Positions 1-8,674 of a stretch of DNA of 64,000 nucleotides are shown one piece after another. A program made the position numbers and the translations under genes. The stretch's first letter is position 1, and each line of letters begins with the position of its first letter. Under the pieces are notes generated by a model. The model made no database searches, was not told the origin of the DNA, and worked only from the letters and a program-made list of their open reading frames with translations. The stretch comes from Rhizobium sp. NFR07 (lineage in GTDB: Bacteria > Pseudomonadota > Alphaproteobacteria > Rhizobiales > Rhizobiaceae), in the NCBI RefSeq assembly GCF_900111905.1, contig NZ_FOKM01000006.1, positions 310,001 to 374,000 on the forward strand, given 5' to 3'.

Positions 1-172
1 CCATCGCCGCTCCAGCCTCATTCTATGCCCGCTGGACCGGGTGACGACCATCATCACCGACGACGGCATCACCGAGGAGGCGATGCGCATGGTCGAAGCT
101 GCCGGTGTCGCGCTGGTCATCGCCGGCAGCGGCACGGAGACGACAAAGGAGGATTTCACGTCGGTCGCCTGA
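1..172 (+). CDS. rhaR: DeoR-family regulator, C-terminal end (probable RhaR)
   Basis: Only the last 56 codons are present; the gene begins before the window. The reading frame starting at base 2 gives a peptide with CPLDRVTTIITDDGI followed by a short Ala/Val/Ile helix and ends at TGA 170-172. The CPLDRVTTIITDD segment is typical of the C-terminal effector (DeoRC) domain of DeoR-family repressors of sugar operons. In R. leguminosarum the rhamnose operon starts with rhaR, a DeoR-type negative regulator, directly before rhaS, which is exactly the position here. The DNA-binding domain cannot be seen, so the family call rests on the tail and the context. Confidence 0.8.
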   Translation, partial: HRRSSLILCPLDRVTTIITDDGITEEAMRMVEAAGVALVIAGSGTETTKEDFTSVA

Positions 173-225
173 GGAGCGCCGACGCGAAAAAGGGGTTCTG
201 TTGATTTAACTGGGAGGAGTGGATC

Positions 226-1221
226 ATGAAGCTTGCAAGGAAACTCGCGATTGGCGTCGCCATCGCGTTCACGGCGATGACATCGGCCGCAAGTGCCGCC
301 GACATGAAGATCGCGCTGGTCGTCAAATCGCTCGGCAACGGCTTTTTCGAAGCTGCAAACAAGGGCGCACAGGAAGCCGCCAAGGAACTGGGCGGCGTCG
401 AGATCATCTATACCGGACCCACCACGACCACGGCGGAAGGCCAGATCGAAGTGATCAATTCGCTGATCGCGCAAGGGGTGGACGCGATCGCCATTTCCGC
501 GAATGACCCGGATGCGGTCGTTCCGGCGCTGAAAAAGGCGGCGCAGCGCGGCATTAAGGTGATTTCCTGGGATTCGGGCGTCGCGCCCGAAGGCCGCATC
601 ATGCATCTCAACCCGTCTTCCAACGAGCTGATCGGCAAGATGTGCCTGACGCTTGCCAAGGACCATCTGGAAGGCGGCAAGGGCGATTTCGCCATTCTCT
701 CGGCCACCACCACCTCGACGAACCAGAATACCTGGATCGCCGAGATGAAGAAGCAGCTGAAGGATTTCCCCGGCCTCAACCTCGCCACCACGGTCTATGG
801 CGACGACCTGGCCGACAAGTCCTATCGTGAAGCCCAGGGTCTCCTGTCGTCGCAGCCCAACGTCAAGGTGATCGTCGCGCCGACGACGGTCGGCGTGCTT
901 GCGGCTTCGCAGGCGGTCAAGGATGCCGGCAAGATTGGCGAGGTCTATGTCACCGGCCTCGGTCTTCCGTCGGAAATGGCGGGCGCGATCAAGTCCGGCG
1001 CGACGAAGGAATTCGCCATCTGGAACCCGATCGACCTTGGTTATTCGGCCACCCAGATCGCCTATCACATCGCCAAGGGCGATGCCGACGGCAAGCCCAG
1101 CTCCGAGATCGAAGCCGGCCGAATGGGCAAAATCAAGATCGGCGACAACGGCGAGGCCGCCATGGCCGACCCCTTCGTCTACGACGCCAAGAACATCGAC
1201 CAGTTCTCGAAGATCTTTTGA
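226..1221 (+). CDS. rhaS: Rhamnose ABC transporter substrate-binding protein RhaS
   Basis: A 331-residue periplasmic sugar-binding protein of the type 1 (RbsB-like) fold. The N-terminus has a Sec signal peptide: Lys/Arg-rich start, hydrophobic core, and likely cleavage after ASAA near residue 25. The mature part holds the two alternating alpha/beta lobes expected of the family, including the hinge-region segment VIVAPTTVGVLAA. The start ATG is preceded by GGGAGGAG, a strong ribosome site. It is the first gene after rhaR and precedes the ATPase and two permeases, so it should deliver L-rhamnose to RhaT/P/Q. Rhamnose specificity comes from synteny with the characterised rhizobial operon; the fold call is from sequence. 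Confidence 0.92.
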   Translation: MKLARKLAIGVAIAFTAMTSAASAADMKIALVVKSLGNGFFEAANKGAQEAAKELGGVEIIYTGPTTTTAEGQIEVINSLIAQGVDAIAISANDPDAVVPALKKAAQRGIKVISWDSGVAPEGRIMHLNPSSNELIGKMCLTLAKDHLEGGKGDFAILSATTTSTNQNTWIAEMKKQLKDFPGLNLATTVYGDDLADKSYREAQGLLSSQPNVKVIVAPTTVGVLAASQAVKDAGKIGEVYVTGLGLPSEMAGAIKSGATKEFAIWNPIDLGYSATQIAYHIAKGDADGKPSSEIEAGRMGKIKIGDNGEAAMADPFVYDAKNIDQFSKIF

Positions 1222-1252
1222 TCTAACGAGACTAATCGCAAGCGGTGATACC

Positions 1253-1386
1253 CTCTCAGGCCTGCCGGCCATCTCCCCCACAAGGGGGAGAATACTCGTG
1301 TCTCTCGCTCGCCCTTTGTTGGACCGCGGCGGAAAGACTGAATTAAGCCCTCCCCCTTGTGGGGAGGGTTGGGAGGGGTCTTTTTC
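1253..1386. repeat. Rhizobial-type intergenic palindromic repeat
   Basis: The rhaS-rhaT gap contains CTCCCCCACAAGGGGGAG at 1273-1290 and CCCTCCCCCTTGTGGGGAGGG at 1348-1368 (21 bases; the core is CTCCCCCTTGTGGGGAG). Each is a near-perfect palindrome, and the two are in opposite orientation, so the RNA can fold into local hairpins or one long stem. GC-rich palindromes built around CTCCCCC-ACAA-GGGGGAG are widespread between genes in Rhizobiaceae genomes. In an operon such a structure can protect the upstream rhaS mRNA or reduce read-through, which fits the need for more binding protein than ATPase. That role is inference. I saw no second copy in the window. Confidence 0.7.
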
Positions 1387-1398
1387 AGGTGAAACAAG

Positions 1399-2946
1399 AT
1401 GAATGCTGTCGCGCCGATGACCGATGAGAGACCTGTCGAGCAGGCCATGCCTGCCGCAAAGACACCCATCCTGGAAATGCGCGGCATCAGCCAGATCTTT
1501 CCGGGCGTGAAGGCGCTCGACGGCGTCAGCCTGTCGCTCCATCCGGGCCAGGTCACCGCGCTGATCGGCGAGAACGGCGCCGGCAAGTCGACGCTGGTGA
1601 AGATCCTGACCGGCATCTACCGCCCCAACGAGGGCGAGATCCTGATCGATGGCGAGCCGGTGAGCTTTTCGAGCGCCCAGGCTGCGATAGACGCGGGCGT
1701 TACCGCTATTCACCAGGAAACCGTGCTGTTCGACGAACTGACCGTCGGCGAAAACATCTTTCTCGGCCACGCACCGCGTACCCGGATCGGCACAATCGAC
1801 TGGCGGGCGATCAACGATCGTTCACAAGTGCTGCTGCGCCAGCTCGAAAGCGAAATCGACCCGACGATCCGCCTGCGGGACCTGTCCATTGCCCAGCGCC
1901 ATCTCGTGGCGATCGCCCGGGCGCTGTCGGTCGAGGCACGCATCGTCATCATGGACGAGCCGACCGCCGCTCTGTCCCGCAAGGAGATCGACGATCTGTT
2001 CCGCATCGTCGAAGGGCTGAAACGAAAGGGCAAGGCGATCCTGTTCATCAGCCACAAGTTCGACGAGGTCTACGAGATCGCCGAGAATTTTTCGGTATTT
2101 CGCGACGGCCGCGCCGTCGGGCACGGAAGATTGAAGGACACGCCGCAGGACGAGATCGTCCGGCTGATGGTCGGCCGCAATGTCGAGGACGTCTTTCCCA
2201 AGGTGAAGGTTGAGATCGGCGCGCCGGTTCTGACCGTCGAGCGCTATTGCCATCCGACCGAATTCCGCGACATTTCCTTCGAGCTTCGCCGCGGCGAAAT
2301 CCTCGGCATATACGGCCTGATCGGCGCGGGACGCTCGGAACTCTGCCAGTCGCTGTTCGGCGTCACCCGCCCTTCCTCCGGCAGGCTTACCCTCGATGGC
2401 GCGCCGCTCGATATCCGCTCGTCTGGCGATGCGATCGGCGCCGGCATCGTCTATGTGCCGGAAGAGCGCGGCCGCCACGGGCTGGCGCTGCCCATGCCGA
2501 TCTTCCAGAACATGTCGCTGCCCTCGCTGGGCAAGACGTCGCGGTCCGGTTTTCTCAAGGCCGCCAACGAACTGGCGCTCGCCCGAAAATATGCCGAGCG
2601 GCTGGATCTGCGCGCAGCCGCCCTTTCCGTGCCGGTCGGCACGCTGTCTGGCGGCAACCAGCAGAAGGTGGTGATCGGCAAATGGCTCGCGACCCAGCCA
2701 AAGGTGATCATCCTCGACGAGCCGACCAAGGGCATCGACATCGGCTCCAAGGCCGCCGTCCACGGTTTCATCGGCGAACTGGCGGCCGAGGGCCTGTCGA
2801 TCATCATGGTCTCGTCCGAACTGCCGGAAATTCTCGGCATGTCGGACCGGGTGATGGTGATGCGCGAAGGGCTGATGGCCGGCATTTTCGAGCGCGACCG
2901 ATTGAGCGCCGAAGTGCTGGTGCGCGCCGCGACCGGCAATCAGTGA
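1399..2946 (+). CDS. rhaT: Rhamnose ABC transporter ATP-binding protein RhaT
   Basis: A 515-residue ATPase with two nucleotide-binding domains in tandem, the RbsA/MglA/AraG arrangement for sugar importers. The first domain has Walker A GENGAGKST near residue 60 and Walker B IVIMDEPTA; its signature segment is LSIAQRHLVAIARAL. The second domain has a degenerate Walker A (YGLIGAGRSE) but an intact signature LSGGNQQKV and Walker B VIILDEPTKG, the usual asymmetry of this family. It energises import through RhaP and RhaQ. In R. leguminosarum the kinase RhaK is needed for this transporter to work, so uptake and phosphorylation are linked. The roughly 20-residue N-terminal extension before the first domain looks unstructured. 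Confidence 0.93.
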   Translation: MNAVAPMTDERPVEQAMPAAKTPILEMRGISQIFPGVKALDGVSLSLHPGQVTALIGENGAGKSTLVKILTGIYRPNEGEILIDGEPVSFSSAQAAIDAGVTAIHQETVLFDELTVGENIFLGHAPRTRIGTIDWRAINDRSQVLLRQLESEIDPTIRLRDLSIAQRHLVAIARALSVEARIVIMDEPTAALSRKEIDDLFRIVEGLKRKGKAILFISHKFDEVYEIAENFSVFRDGRAVGHGRLKDTPQDEIVRLMVGRNVEDVFPKVKVEIGAPVLTVERYCHPTEFRDISFELRRGEILGIYGLIGAGRSELCQSLFGVTRPSSGRLTLDGAPLDIRSSGDAIGAGIVYVPEERGRHGLALPMPIFQNMSLPSLGKTSRSGFLKAANELALARKYAERLDLRAAALSVPVGTLSGGNQQKVVIGKWLATQPKVIILDEPTKGIDIGSKAAVHGFIGELAAEGLSIIMVSSELPEILGMSDRVMVMREGLMAGIFERDRLSAEVLVRAATGNQ

Positions 2947-2954
2947 GGATTTGG

Positions 2955-3959
2955 ATGAAGAGCCTTCTGAAAAACCGCGAAATCCTGCTCACCGGCATCA
3001 TCGCCCTGATGGTCGCGGGCTTTTCCACCCGCGCCGCGGGCTTTGCCACTCCCGCCAATCTCGCCAACATCTTCAACGACACGTCGATCCTGATCATCCT
3101 GGCGCTCGGCCAGATGACGGTGATCCTGACGAAATCGATCGATCTGTCGGTTGCCGCCAACCTAGCCTTCACCGGCATGGCGGTGGCGATGACCAATGCG
3201 GCGTATCCCGAACTCCCGCTGATACTCCTCATCGTCATGGCCATCGGCATCGGTGCGTTCCTGGGCGCGATCAACGGCTATCTTGTCTGGGCGCTGCAGA
3301 TCCCGCCGATCGTCGTCACATTAGGCACACTCACCATCTATCGCGGCATGGCCTTCGTGCTCTCCGGCGGGGGCTGGGTAAATGCGCACCAGATGGCCCC
3401 GAGCTTCCTCACCATCCCGCGCCTGGCCGTGCTCGGCTTACCCGTCCTTTCCTGGATCGCCATCCTGATCGTCATCGGCGCCTGGTTCGTGCTGACCCGC
3501 CTGCCCTTCGGTCGCGCCGCCTTCGCATCCGGCGGCAACCCGACGGCGGCGGTCTATGCCGGCATCGATATCGGCCGCACCCGTTTCTTCGCCTTCGTGC
3601 TCTCCGGCGCACTCGCGGGCCTTTCCGGCTATCTCTGGGTCTCCCGCTATGCGGTCGCCTATGTCGATATCGCAGCCGGTTTCGAGCTCGATACGGTCGC
3701 CGCCTGCGTCATCGGCGGCATCTCGATTGCGGGCGGCATCGGTTCGGTGGCCGGTGCCGTGCTCGGCGCGCTTTTCCTCGGCGTCATCAAGAACGCGCTT
3801 CCCGTCATCGGCATCTCGCCCTTTGCCCAGATGGCGATCTCCGGCGTGGTCATCGTGCTCGCCGTCGTCTTCAATGCCCGGGCCGAGAAGAAGGCGGGGC
3901 GCATCATCCTGCGCGATCGGGCAGCCCCCGAAAACAAGACCGAGGGAGCCTCCGCATGA
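2955..3959 (+). CDS. rhaP: Rhamnose ABC transporter permease RhaP
   Basis: A 334-residue inner-membrane permease of the RbsC/BPD_transp_2 family, almost entirely hydrophobic segments with short loops. The family signature is present: the ILALGQMTVILTKSIDLSV region near the N-terminus (compare GGIDLSVG in RbsC) and the C-terminal segment with AACVIGGISIAGGIGSVAG. The start is taken at ATG 2955, just after the rhaT stop at 2946, because an open frame further upstream lies inside rhaT and is out of frame with it. The stop overlaps the next start by ATGA. It forms the membrane channel with RhaQ. Confidence 0.93.
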   Translation: MKSLLKNREILLTGIIALMVAGFSTRAAGFATPANLANIFNDTSILIILALGQMTVILTKSIDLSVAANLAFTGMAVAMTNAAYPELPLILLIVMAIGIGAFLGAINGYLVWALQIPPIVVTLGTLTIYRGMAFVLSGGGWVNAHQMAPSFLTIPRLAVLGLPVLSWIAILIVIGAWFVLTRLPFGRAAFASGGNPTAAVYAGIDIGRTRFFAFVLSGALAGLSGYLWVSRYAVAYVDIAAGFELDTVAACVIGGISIAGGIGSVAGAVLGALFLGVIKNALPVIGISPFAQMAISGVVIVLAVVFNARAEKKAGRIILRDRAAPENKTEGASA

Positions 3960-4954
3960 GCGACATCGCCACCTCCAAACGGGTGATCCCGGACCGGCTC
4001 GGCACCAGAACCTCGCGCATCCTCGCGAGCTGGGAAGTGCTGCTTTTCGGTGTCGCGGTGCTGATCTTCGTCTTCAACGCGCTCGCCTCGCCCTATTTCC
4101 TCAACGCCTGGAACCTTTCCGACGCCACCTTCAATTTCACCGAGAAGGCGATGATCGCCTTTGCCATGGCAATGCTGGTGATCGCCGGCGAGATCGACCT
4201 GTCGGTCGCGGCGATCATCGCGCTCGCCTCGACCGCCATGGGCGCCGCAGCCCAGGCCGGCATCGGCACGCCGGGACTGGTGGCGATCGGCATCGGCGTC
4301 GGGCTTGCCTGCGGCGCCTTCAACGGCCTGCTGGTCGCCGGCCTGAAACTCCCCTCGATCGTCGTGACGATCGGCACGATGAGCCTGTTTCGCGGCATTT
4401 CCTACATCGTGCTCGGCGACCAGGCCTATGGCAAATATCCGGAAAGCTTCGCCTTTTTCGGCCAGGGCTATGTCGCGTGGGTGTTTTCCTTCGAATTCGT
4501 GCTGTTCATCCTGCTCGCCATCTCCTTCGCGATCCTGCTGCACGCGACGAATTTCGGCCGGCAGGTCTATGTCATCGGCAATAACGAGTTTGCCGCCCGC
4601 TTTTCCGGCATTCCGGTCGAGCGGGTGAAGTTCATCCTTTTCCTGATGACCGGCCTGATGGCGGGCGTCGCCGCCGTGTGCCTCACCTCGCGCCTCGGCT
4701 CGACCCGGCCGTCGATCGCGCAAGGCTGGGAACTCGAAGTCGTCACCATGGTCGTGCTCGGCGGCGTCTCGATCCTCGGCGGGGCCGGCACAATCGCCGG
4801 CGTCGTCATCGCCGCCTTCGTCATGGGCCTCGTCACCTTCGGGCTGGGCCTGCTGAACGTGCCAGGCATCGTCATGTCTATCTTCGTCGGTCTGCTGCTG
4901 ATCATCACCATCGCCGTGCCGATCATCGCCCGCCGCATCAGGGAGATGCACTGA
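3956..4954 (+). CDS. rhaQ: Rhamnose ABC transporter permease RhaQ
   Basis: A 332-residue second permease of the RbsC family, partner of RhaP. It has a longer polar N-terminus (about 25 residues), then membrane segments, the sugar-permease motif [17 protein letters not shown] and the late glycine-rich segment [17 protein letters not shown]. The start ATG at 3956 overlaps the rhaP stop (ATGA), so the two are translationally coupled. Two different permeases in one operon fit the heterodimeric channel of the rhizobial rhamnose transporter. Its own stop again overlaps the next gene by ATGA-type coupling (CTGATG). Confidence 0.93.
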   Translation: MSDIATSKRVIPDRLGTRTSRILASWEVLLFGVAVLIFVFNALASPYFLNAWNLSDATFNFTEKAMIAFAMAMLVIAGEIDLSVAAIIALASTAMGAAAQAGIGTPGLVAIGIGVGLACGAFNGLLVAGLKLPSIVVTIGTMSLFRGISYIVLGDQAYGKYPESFAFFGQGYVAWVFSFEFVLFILLAISFAILLHATNFGRQVYVIGNNEFAARFSGIPVERVKFILFLMTGLMAGVAAVCLTSRLGSTRPSIAQGWELEVVTMVVLGGVSILGGAGTIAGVVIAAFVMGLVTFGLGLLNVPGIVMSIFVGLLLIITIAVPIIARRIREMH

Positions 4955-5274
4955 TGGCGAGCGAGAGACATGCGTTCAGGATGAAGCTCAACCCAGGGAT
5001 GGAGGCCGAGTACAGGAAAAGGCACGACGAGATCTGGCCTGAACTCGTCGACATTCTGCGCGAGGCCGGCGTCACCGACTATTCAATCCATCTGGACCGC
5101 GAGACCAACACGCTTTTCGGCATCCTGACGCGACCGGCAGATCACCGGATGGCGAGCCTGCCGGATCATCCCGTGATGAAGCGCTGGTGGACGCATATGG
5201 CCGACATCATGGAGACCAATCCAGACAATTCCCCGGTCCAGACAGATCTCGTCACGGTGTTTCACCTGCCATGA
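4954..5274 (+). CDS. rhaU: L-rhamnose mutarotase RhaU
   Basis: A 106-residue protein that matches the usual length (about 104-106) of the RhaM/RhaU mutarotase family, a dimeric alpha/beta barrel of the DUF718 fold. Recognisable pieces are FRMKLNPGM near the N-terminus, [12 protein letters not shown], the [16 protein letters not shown] strand pair and [15 protein letters not shown]. It interconverts the alpha and beta anomers of L-rhamnose in the cytoplasm, supplying the form used by the isomerase. The start ATG at 4954 overlaps the rhaQ stop, and the stop overlaps rhaK (ATGA). Position between rhaQ and rhaK matches the R. leguminosarum operon. Confidence 0.95.
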   Translation: MASERHAFRMKLNPGMEAEYRKRHDEIWPELVDILREAGVTDYSIHLDRETNTLFGILTRPADHRMASLPDHPVMKRWWTHMADIMETNPDNSPVQTDLVTVFHLP

Positions 5275-6707
5275 AGACGCCGGAAAAGGTCGCCGTCATC
5301 GATATAGGCAAGACCAATGCCAAGGTCGTCGTGCTCGACTGCCAAACGGGCCGGGAGATCTCCGAATGCCGGACGCCGAACCGGGTTCTCGCCGGTCCGC
5401 CCTACCCGCATTATGATATCGATGCATTGTGGGATTTCATTCTCGTCTCGCTTTCCGCACTGGCCCGCGACATCGGTTTCGATGCGATCTCGATCACCAC
5501 CCACGGTGCCTCTGCCGCATTAGTCGACGAGAAAGGCGCACTCGCCCTGCCTGTGCTGGATTACGAGCATCACTATCCGGACGCGATCCAGCAGGTCTAT
5601 ACGATGCTGCGACCGCCGTTCTCCGAAACATTCTCCCCTGCCCTGTCCGGCGGGCTAAATGTCGGCGCGCAACTGCATTACCAGAAATCGGCTTTCCCGA
5701 ATGTTTTCGCCCGTGTCCGGACGATCCTTACCTATCCGCAATACTGGGCTTTCCGCCTCACCGGCATTGCTGCAACCGAAGTCACGTCGCTCGGTTGCCA
5801 TACAGATCTCTGGCGTCCGCGTGACGGCGACTATTCCTCGCTTGTCGAGGCGCTCGCGATCCGGGACCTGATGGCGCCGATCAGAAGCGCCTTCGATGCG
5901 ATCGGTACCGTCCGGCCTGACATCGCGGAGAGGATCAGCTTGGCAGCGCCGGTCCCGGTCCATTGCGGCATCCATGATTCCAACGCGTCGCTGCTATCGC
6001 ATCTGATCGGCCGCGAACCGCCCTTCGCGGTAGTCTCCACGGGAACCTGGGTGATCAATTTCGCCGTCGGCGGAGATCTCGATCATCTCGATCCGGCGCG
6101 CGACACGCTTGCCAATGTCGATGCCTATGGCCGCGCCGTTCCTTCGTCCCGCTTCATGGGCGGCCGGGAATTCGAGATGCTGACATCCGAACTCGGCCCA
6201 CTCGAGCAACAGGCTGCCCTCGCCGTCATGCCCGGCGTGATCGCAAGGCGGATCATGCTCCTGCCCAATCTCGCGGAAGGTTCGGGCCCTTATCCCGGCC
6301 GGCCGGCACGATGGCTGGGCGAAGCCCATGCCTCGAATGCCGAGCGCTGGGCCGCAGCCTGCCTATATCTCGCGCTGATGACACAAACCTGCCTTAAGCT
6401 GATCGGCGCCGGAGGACCGGTGCTGGTGGAAGGTCCCTTCGCCCACAACCGGGTTTATCTGGATGCGCTTGCGGCGCTGGTCGGAAGAGATGTGCTCGCC
6501 CTTCCCGGCTCCACCGGCACCAGCCAGGGTGCGGCTCTCCTTGCCGGGATCCGGCCTGCTTCGGGCAGCGAGATATCGATCTCGCCTTCGGATATCGATG
6601 GCCTGCAAGCCTATGCGGATATCTGGCGCGACCTCGCTCGCCCTGCCGTGCCATCTATGCCGGTTAGAGATGCCGACCTTTCTCCAGTATCTCCTCCGCC
6701 TCGTTGA
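5271..6707 (+). CDS. rhaK: Rhamnose catabolic sugar kinase RhaK (FGGY family)
   Basis: A 478-residue FGGY-family carbohydrate kinase. The N-terminal ATPase fold begins [17 protein letters not shown], the phosphate-1 loop; the catalytic region contains [13 protein letters not shown] with the expected Asp, and the second domain has [11 protein letters not shown]. The start at ATG 5271 overlaps the rhaU stop. By synteny it phosphorylates the keto sugar of rhamnose catabolism; R. leguminosarum RhaK is also required for the activity of the RhaSTPQ transporter. The isomerase/aldolase genes of the pathway are not in the window. The last 44 bases overlap recX on the other strand, end to end. Confidence 0.9.
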   Translation: MKTPEKVAVIDIGKTNAKVVVLDCQTGREISECRTPNRVLAGPPYPHYDIDALWDFILVSLSALARDIGFDAISITTHGASAALVDEKGALALPVLDYEHHYPDAIQQVYTMLRPPFSETFSPALSGGLNVGAQLHYQKSAFPNVFARVRTILTYPQYWAFRLTGIAATEVTSLGCHTDLWRPRDGDYSSLVEALAIRDLMAPIRSAFDAIGTVRPDIAERISLAAPVPVHCGIHDSNASLLSHLIGREPPFAVVSTGTWVINFAVGGDLDHLDPARDTLANVDAYGRAVPSSRFMGGREFEMLTSELGPLEQQAALAVMPGVIARRIMLLPNLAEGSGPYPGRPARWLGEAHASNAERWAAACLYLALMTQTCLKLIGAGGPVLVEGPFAHNRVYLDALAALVGRDVLALPGSTGTSQGAALLAGIRPASGSEISISPSDIDGLQAYADIWRDLARPAVPSMPVRDADLSPVSPPPR

Positions 6708-7257
6708 GGCTCATCTCGAAGACCGTCTTGCCGATATCGAAGCCGAAACCGCCGCGGGCGAAGGCGGACAGTTCCTTGCCCTTTCGCTTGTCGTCCAGAT
6801 CCGCCTTGCGGAAAGGTCCGAAGGCGCGCTTTCGGGCCAGCACCACCGCAGCATAGAGGTCGTCCACCTCGGCGGCCGCCAATGCTGCCGTCTCCTTCGC
6901 CACGCCCTTCTGCGACAGCTTTTGCGCGATCGCCCGCTTCGACTTGCCGCTGCGCATGCCCGAGCGGCTGCTAATCTCGGCATAGGCCTTGTCGTCGAGC
7001 AGCTTATTCTCGTTGGCGAAACTCACGGCGGAGTCGGCAAGCGCCTTTACCTGGGCGTCGCCGATCGGCTCGAATTTTTCTCGCGCCTTGCGGGCAATCG
7101 CGTCGAACAGCTGCTTCTCGGTGTGCATTCGGCGACCGAGCCGATAGATCGTCGAATTGCGCGCCCAGGAGAACATGCGCGCTGTCGGCGCGTCCGACGA
7201 GGACGCGTCGGTAGAGAAATCATTTTCGCTGGAGCTTGCGTCCGGCGCCTGCGTCAT
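6664..7257 (-). CDS. recX: Regulatory protein RecX family
   Basis: A 197-residue basic, helical protein. The RecX repeat pattern is visible: an early YRLGRRMHTEKQLFDAI segment, then FANENKLLDDKAYAE and SRSGMRSGKSKRAIAQKL, matching the three-helix repeats that let RecX lie in the groove of RecA filaments and dampen recombination. The first 30 residues are Ser/Asp-rich and probably disordered, as in other rhizobial RecX proteins. It is encoded away from recA and converges on rhaK with a 44-base overlap. The family call is firm by pattern, the cellular role is from the family. Confidence 0.85.
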   Translation of the reverse strand: MTQAPDASSSENDFSTDASSSDAPTARMFSWARNSTIYRLGRRMHTEKQLFDAIARKAREKFEPIGDAQVKALADSAVSFANENKLLDDKAYAEISSRSGMRSGKSKRAIAQKLSQKGVAKETAALAAAEVDDLYAAVVLARKRAFGPFRKADLDDKRKGKELSAFARGGFGFDIGKTVFEMSLNEAEEILEKGRHL

Positions 7258-7335
7258 TCTTCGGTCTCTGTCCTGGGTCCAAAAGTGGGCTCCGGAATAG
7301 CCGGTTCGCGGGCTAGGCGCCAGAGCGCGGATGAT

Positions 7336-7794
7336 TCAGAGCCCGAGATCGGACAGACCGGGATGGTCGTCGGGCCGGCGGCCGAGCGGCCAGAAAAACT
7401 TTCGATCCGTCTCGGCAATCGGCCGATCGTTGATCGACGCAAAGCGATGCGCCATCAATCCGTCCTCGGCGAATTCCCAGTTCTCGTTGCCGTGGGAGCG
7501 GTACCACTGACCGCTGTCGTCATGCCATTCATAGGCGAAACGCACGGCGATCCTGTTGTCGGTGAAGGCGAACAGCTCCTTGATCAGGCGGTAATCGAGT
7601 TCTTTTGCCCATTTGCGGGTGAGAAAGGCGACGATCTCGGCACGGCCGACGGGAAACTCGGCGCGATTCCGCCAGTGGCTGTCTTCGGTATAAACGAGCG
7701 ACACCCGCTGCGGATCGCGGCTGTTCCACCCGTCCTCCGCCATCCGGACCTTGGCGATTGCCGTTTCGCGCGTGAAAGGCGGTACGATGCTCAT
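7336..7794 (-). CDS. NTF2-like (DUF1348) protein
   Basis: A 152-residue protein of the nuclear-transport-factor-2-like fold, DUF1348 type. Hallmarks are the N-terminal helix with [20 protein letters not shown], the [20 protein letters not shown] segment and the beta strands with [19 protein letters not shown] and GNENWEF. The start is set at ATG 7794, which has AGGAG eight bases upstream; a longer frame to 7881 has no ribosome site. Members of this family are small cytoplasmic proteins of unknown substrate, sometimes called steroid-isomerase-like. Nothing in the neighbourhood points to a partner, so no function is assigned. Confidence 0.8.
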   Translation of the reverse strand: MSIVPPFTRETAIAKVRMAEDGWNSRDPQRVSLVYTEDSHWRNRAEFPVGRAEIVAFLTRKWAKELDYRLIKELFAFTDNRIAVRFAYEWHDDSGQWYRSHGNENWEFAEDGLMAHRFASINDRPIAETDRKFFWPLGRRPDDHPGLSDLGL

Positions 7795-8203
7795 GGGTTT
7801 CCTCCGATGTATTTGCCGATGCGCTTTCTGCGCCCCGCCGCAGCCTATTCTCCGCGGAGATCTTGTTCCGGTACGTTTCAACTGGCGTAACGATTTTGCA
7901 GGAAGGAACTTGCGGCAATATGCGATGGCGCCCGCCTGAGGTCCGCGGCAAAGATGACTTAAGGTGAAGGGCTGAACTTTTATGCCTGGCCTTCAAATTC
8001 GAATCGCTCGACGATGACCGATTCAATCCGTCGTTGGACGTGCCGACGCGCCGGGCATGCTTTACAAAGAGACTCAAGTCGGTCTCGACTTACCTCGGAG
8101 GCAAGGCGCTTGGCGCCGGCCACGGCGCACAAGTATGCATTGGCTATATCATATTCTGCGCGCCGGCCCCGATGCATTGCACCGGGGCCGGCTGTATCAA
8201 GAA
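7795..8203. other. Intergenic region between DUF1348 gene and csp
   Basis: About 410 bases without a supported gene. It should hold the promoter of the DUF1348 gene at its left end and the 3' end of the cold-shock transcript at its right end. Short open frames on both strands (for example 7980-8177, minus) have arginine-rich, shadow-like composition and no good ribosome site. Confidence 0.6.
8162..8192 (-). terminator. Hairpin terminator of the cold-shock gene
   Basis: A perfect 10-bp inverted repeat, GCCGGCCCCG at 8162-8171 and CGGGGCCGGC at 8183-8192, with an 11-base loop. It lies 12 bases after the csp stop codon. No clear T-run follows, so it may act as a terminator or as a 3' stabiliser. 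Confidence 0.75.
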
Positions 8204-8407
8204 TTAGAGAATTTCGACGTTTTCAGCCTTCGACTTTCCAGTCTTCCGGTCCTGGCCAACTTCATAGCTGACCTTCTGACCGTCCTGGAGCGCGCTGCCG
8301 CGTTCGACTGCGGAGATATGGACGAAGACGTCCGCGCCACCGTTGTCTGGGGTAATGAAGCCAAAACCCTTGTCCTGATTGAAAAACTTTACGCTACCGG
8401 TCGCCAT
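8204..8407 (-). CDS. Cold-shock protein, CspA family
   Basis: A 67-residue single cold-shock domain, the normal length. RNP1 (KGFGFI) and RNP2 (VFVHI) are intact in an OB fold that begins [17 protein letters not shown] and ends KSKAENVEI. It binds single-stranded nucleic acid and acts as an RNA chaperone in the cytoplasm. Rhizobial genomes carry several paralogues and sequence alone does not say which are cold-induced. It is a monocistronic gene with a strong hairpin just downstream; the 267 bases upstream (8408-8674) would hold its promoter and leader. Confidence 0.95.
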   Translation of the reverse strand: MATGSVKFFNQDKGFGFITPDNGGADVFVHISAVERGSALQDGQKVSYEVGQDRKTGKSKAENVEIL

Positions 8408-8674
8408 GGGATCCTCGTTGTGTTCGTATGACGCGAACAGATTTAGCCTTCAATCGACAGACCATCAAGCGCTGAACGAAAAGGAAGCGCTGCAGATGCC
8501 GTAGAAGACAACAATCATCCGGTCCGGAATGGCATTCCGGTATACGTTTGATGCGCCACGCATTGCTGCTTAATCACGGCTTGAAGAGATATCGCCGGAG
8601 ATTAGTACGCGCTCCGAGGTGACGGCATCGCCAGGGACGCCATCCTGGACTGGCGCTGGGAGCGATCCTTCGAC

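Noticed and set aside
1822-2763. Long minus-strand open frame of 313 codons opposite rhaT
   Set aside because: It is a codon-phase shadow of the ATPase gene; the protein has no recognisable fold and the plus-strand gene is certain. The same applies to long antisense frames at 3659-4951, 18102-19481, 21554-22657 and 61047-63614.
7980-8177. 65-codon minus-strand frame downstream of csp
   Set aside because: No ribosome site, unusual Arg/Cys composition, and it overlaps the csp terminator hairpin.
8524-8540. CCGGAATG-G-CATTCCGG palindrome before csp
   Set aside because: A good palindrome, but alone and with no T-run or regulator link; could be part of the csp leader or chance, so not listed as a site.
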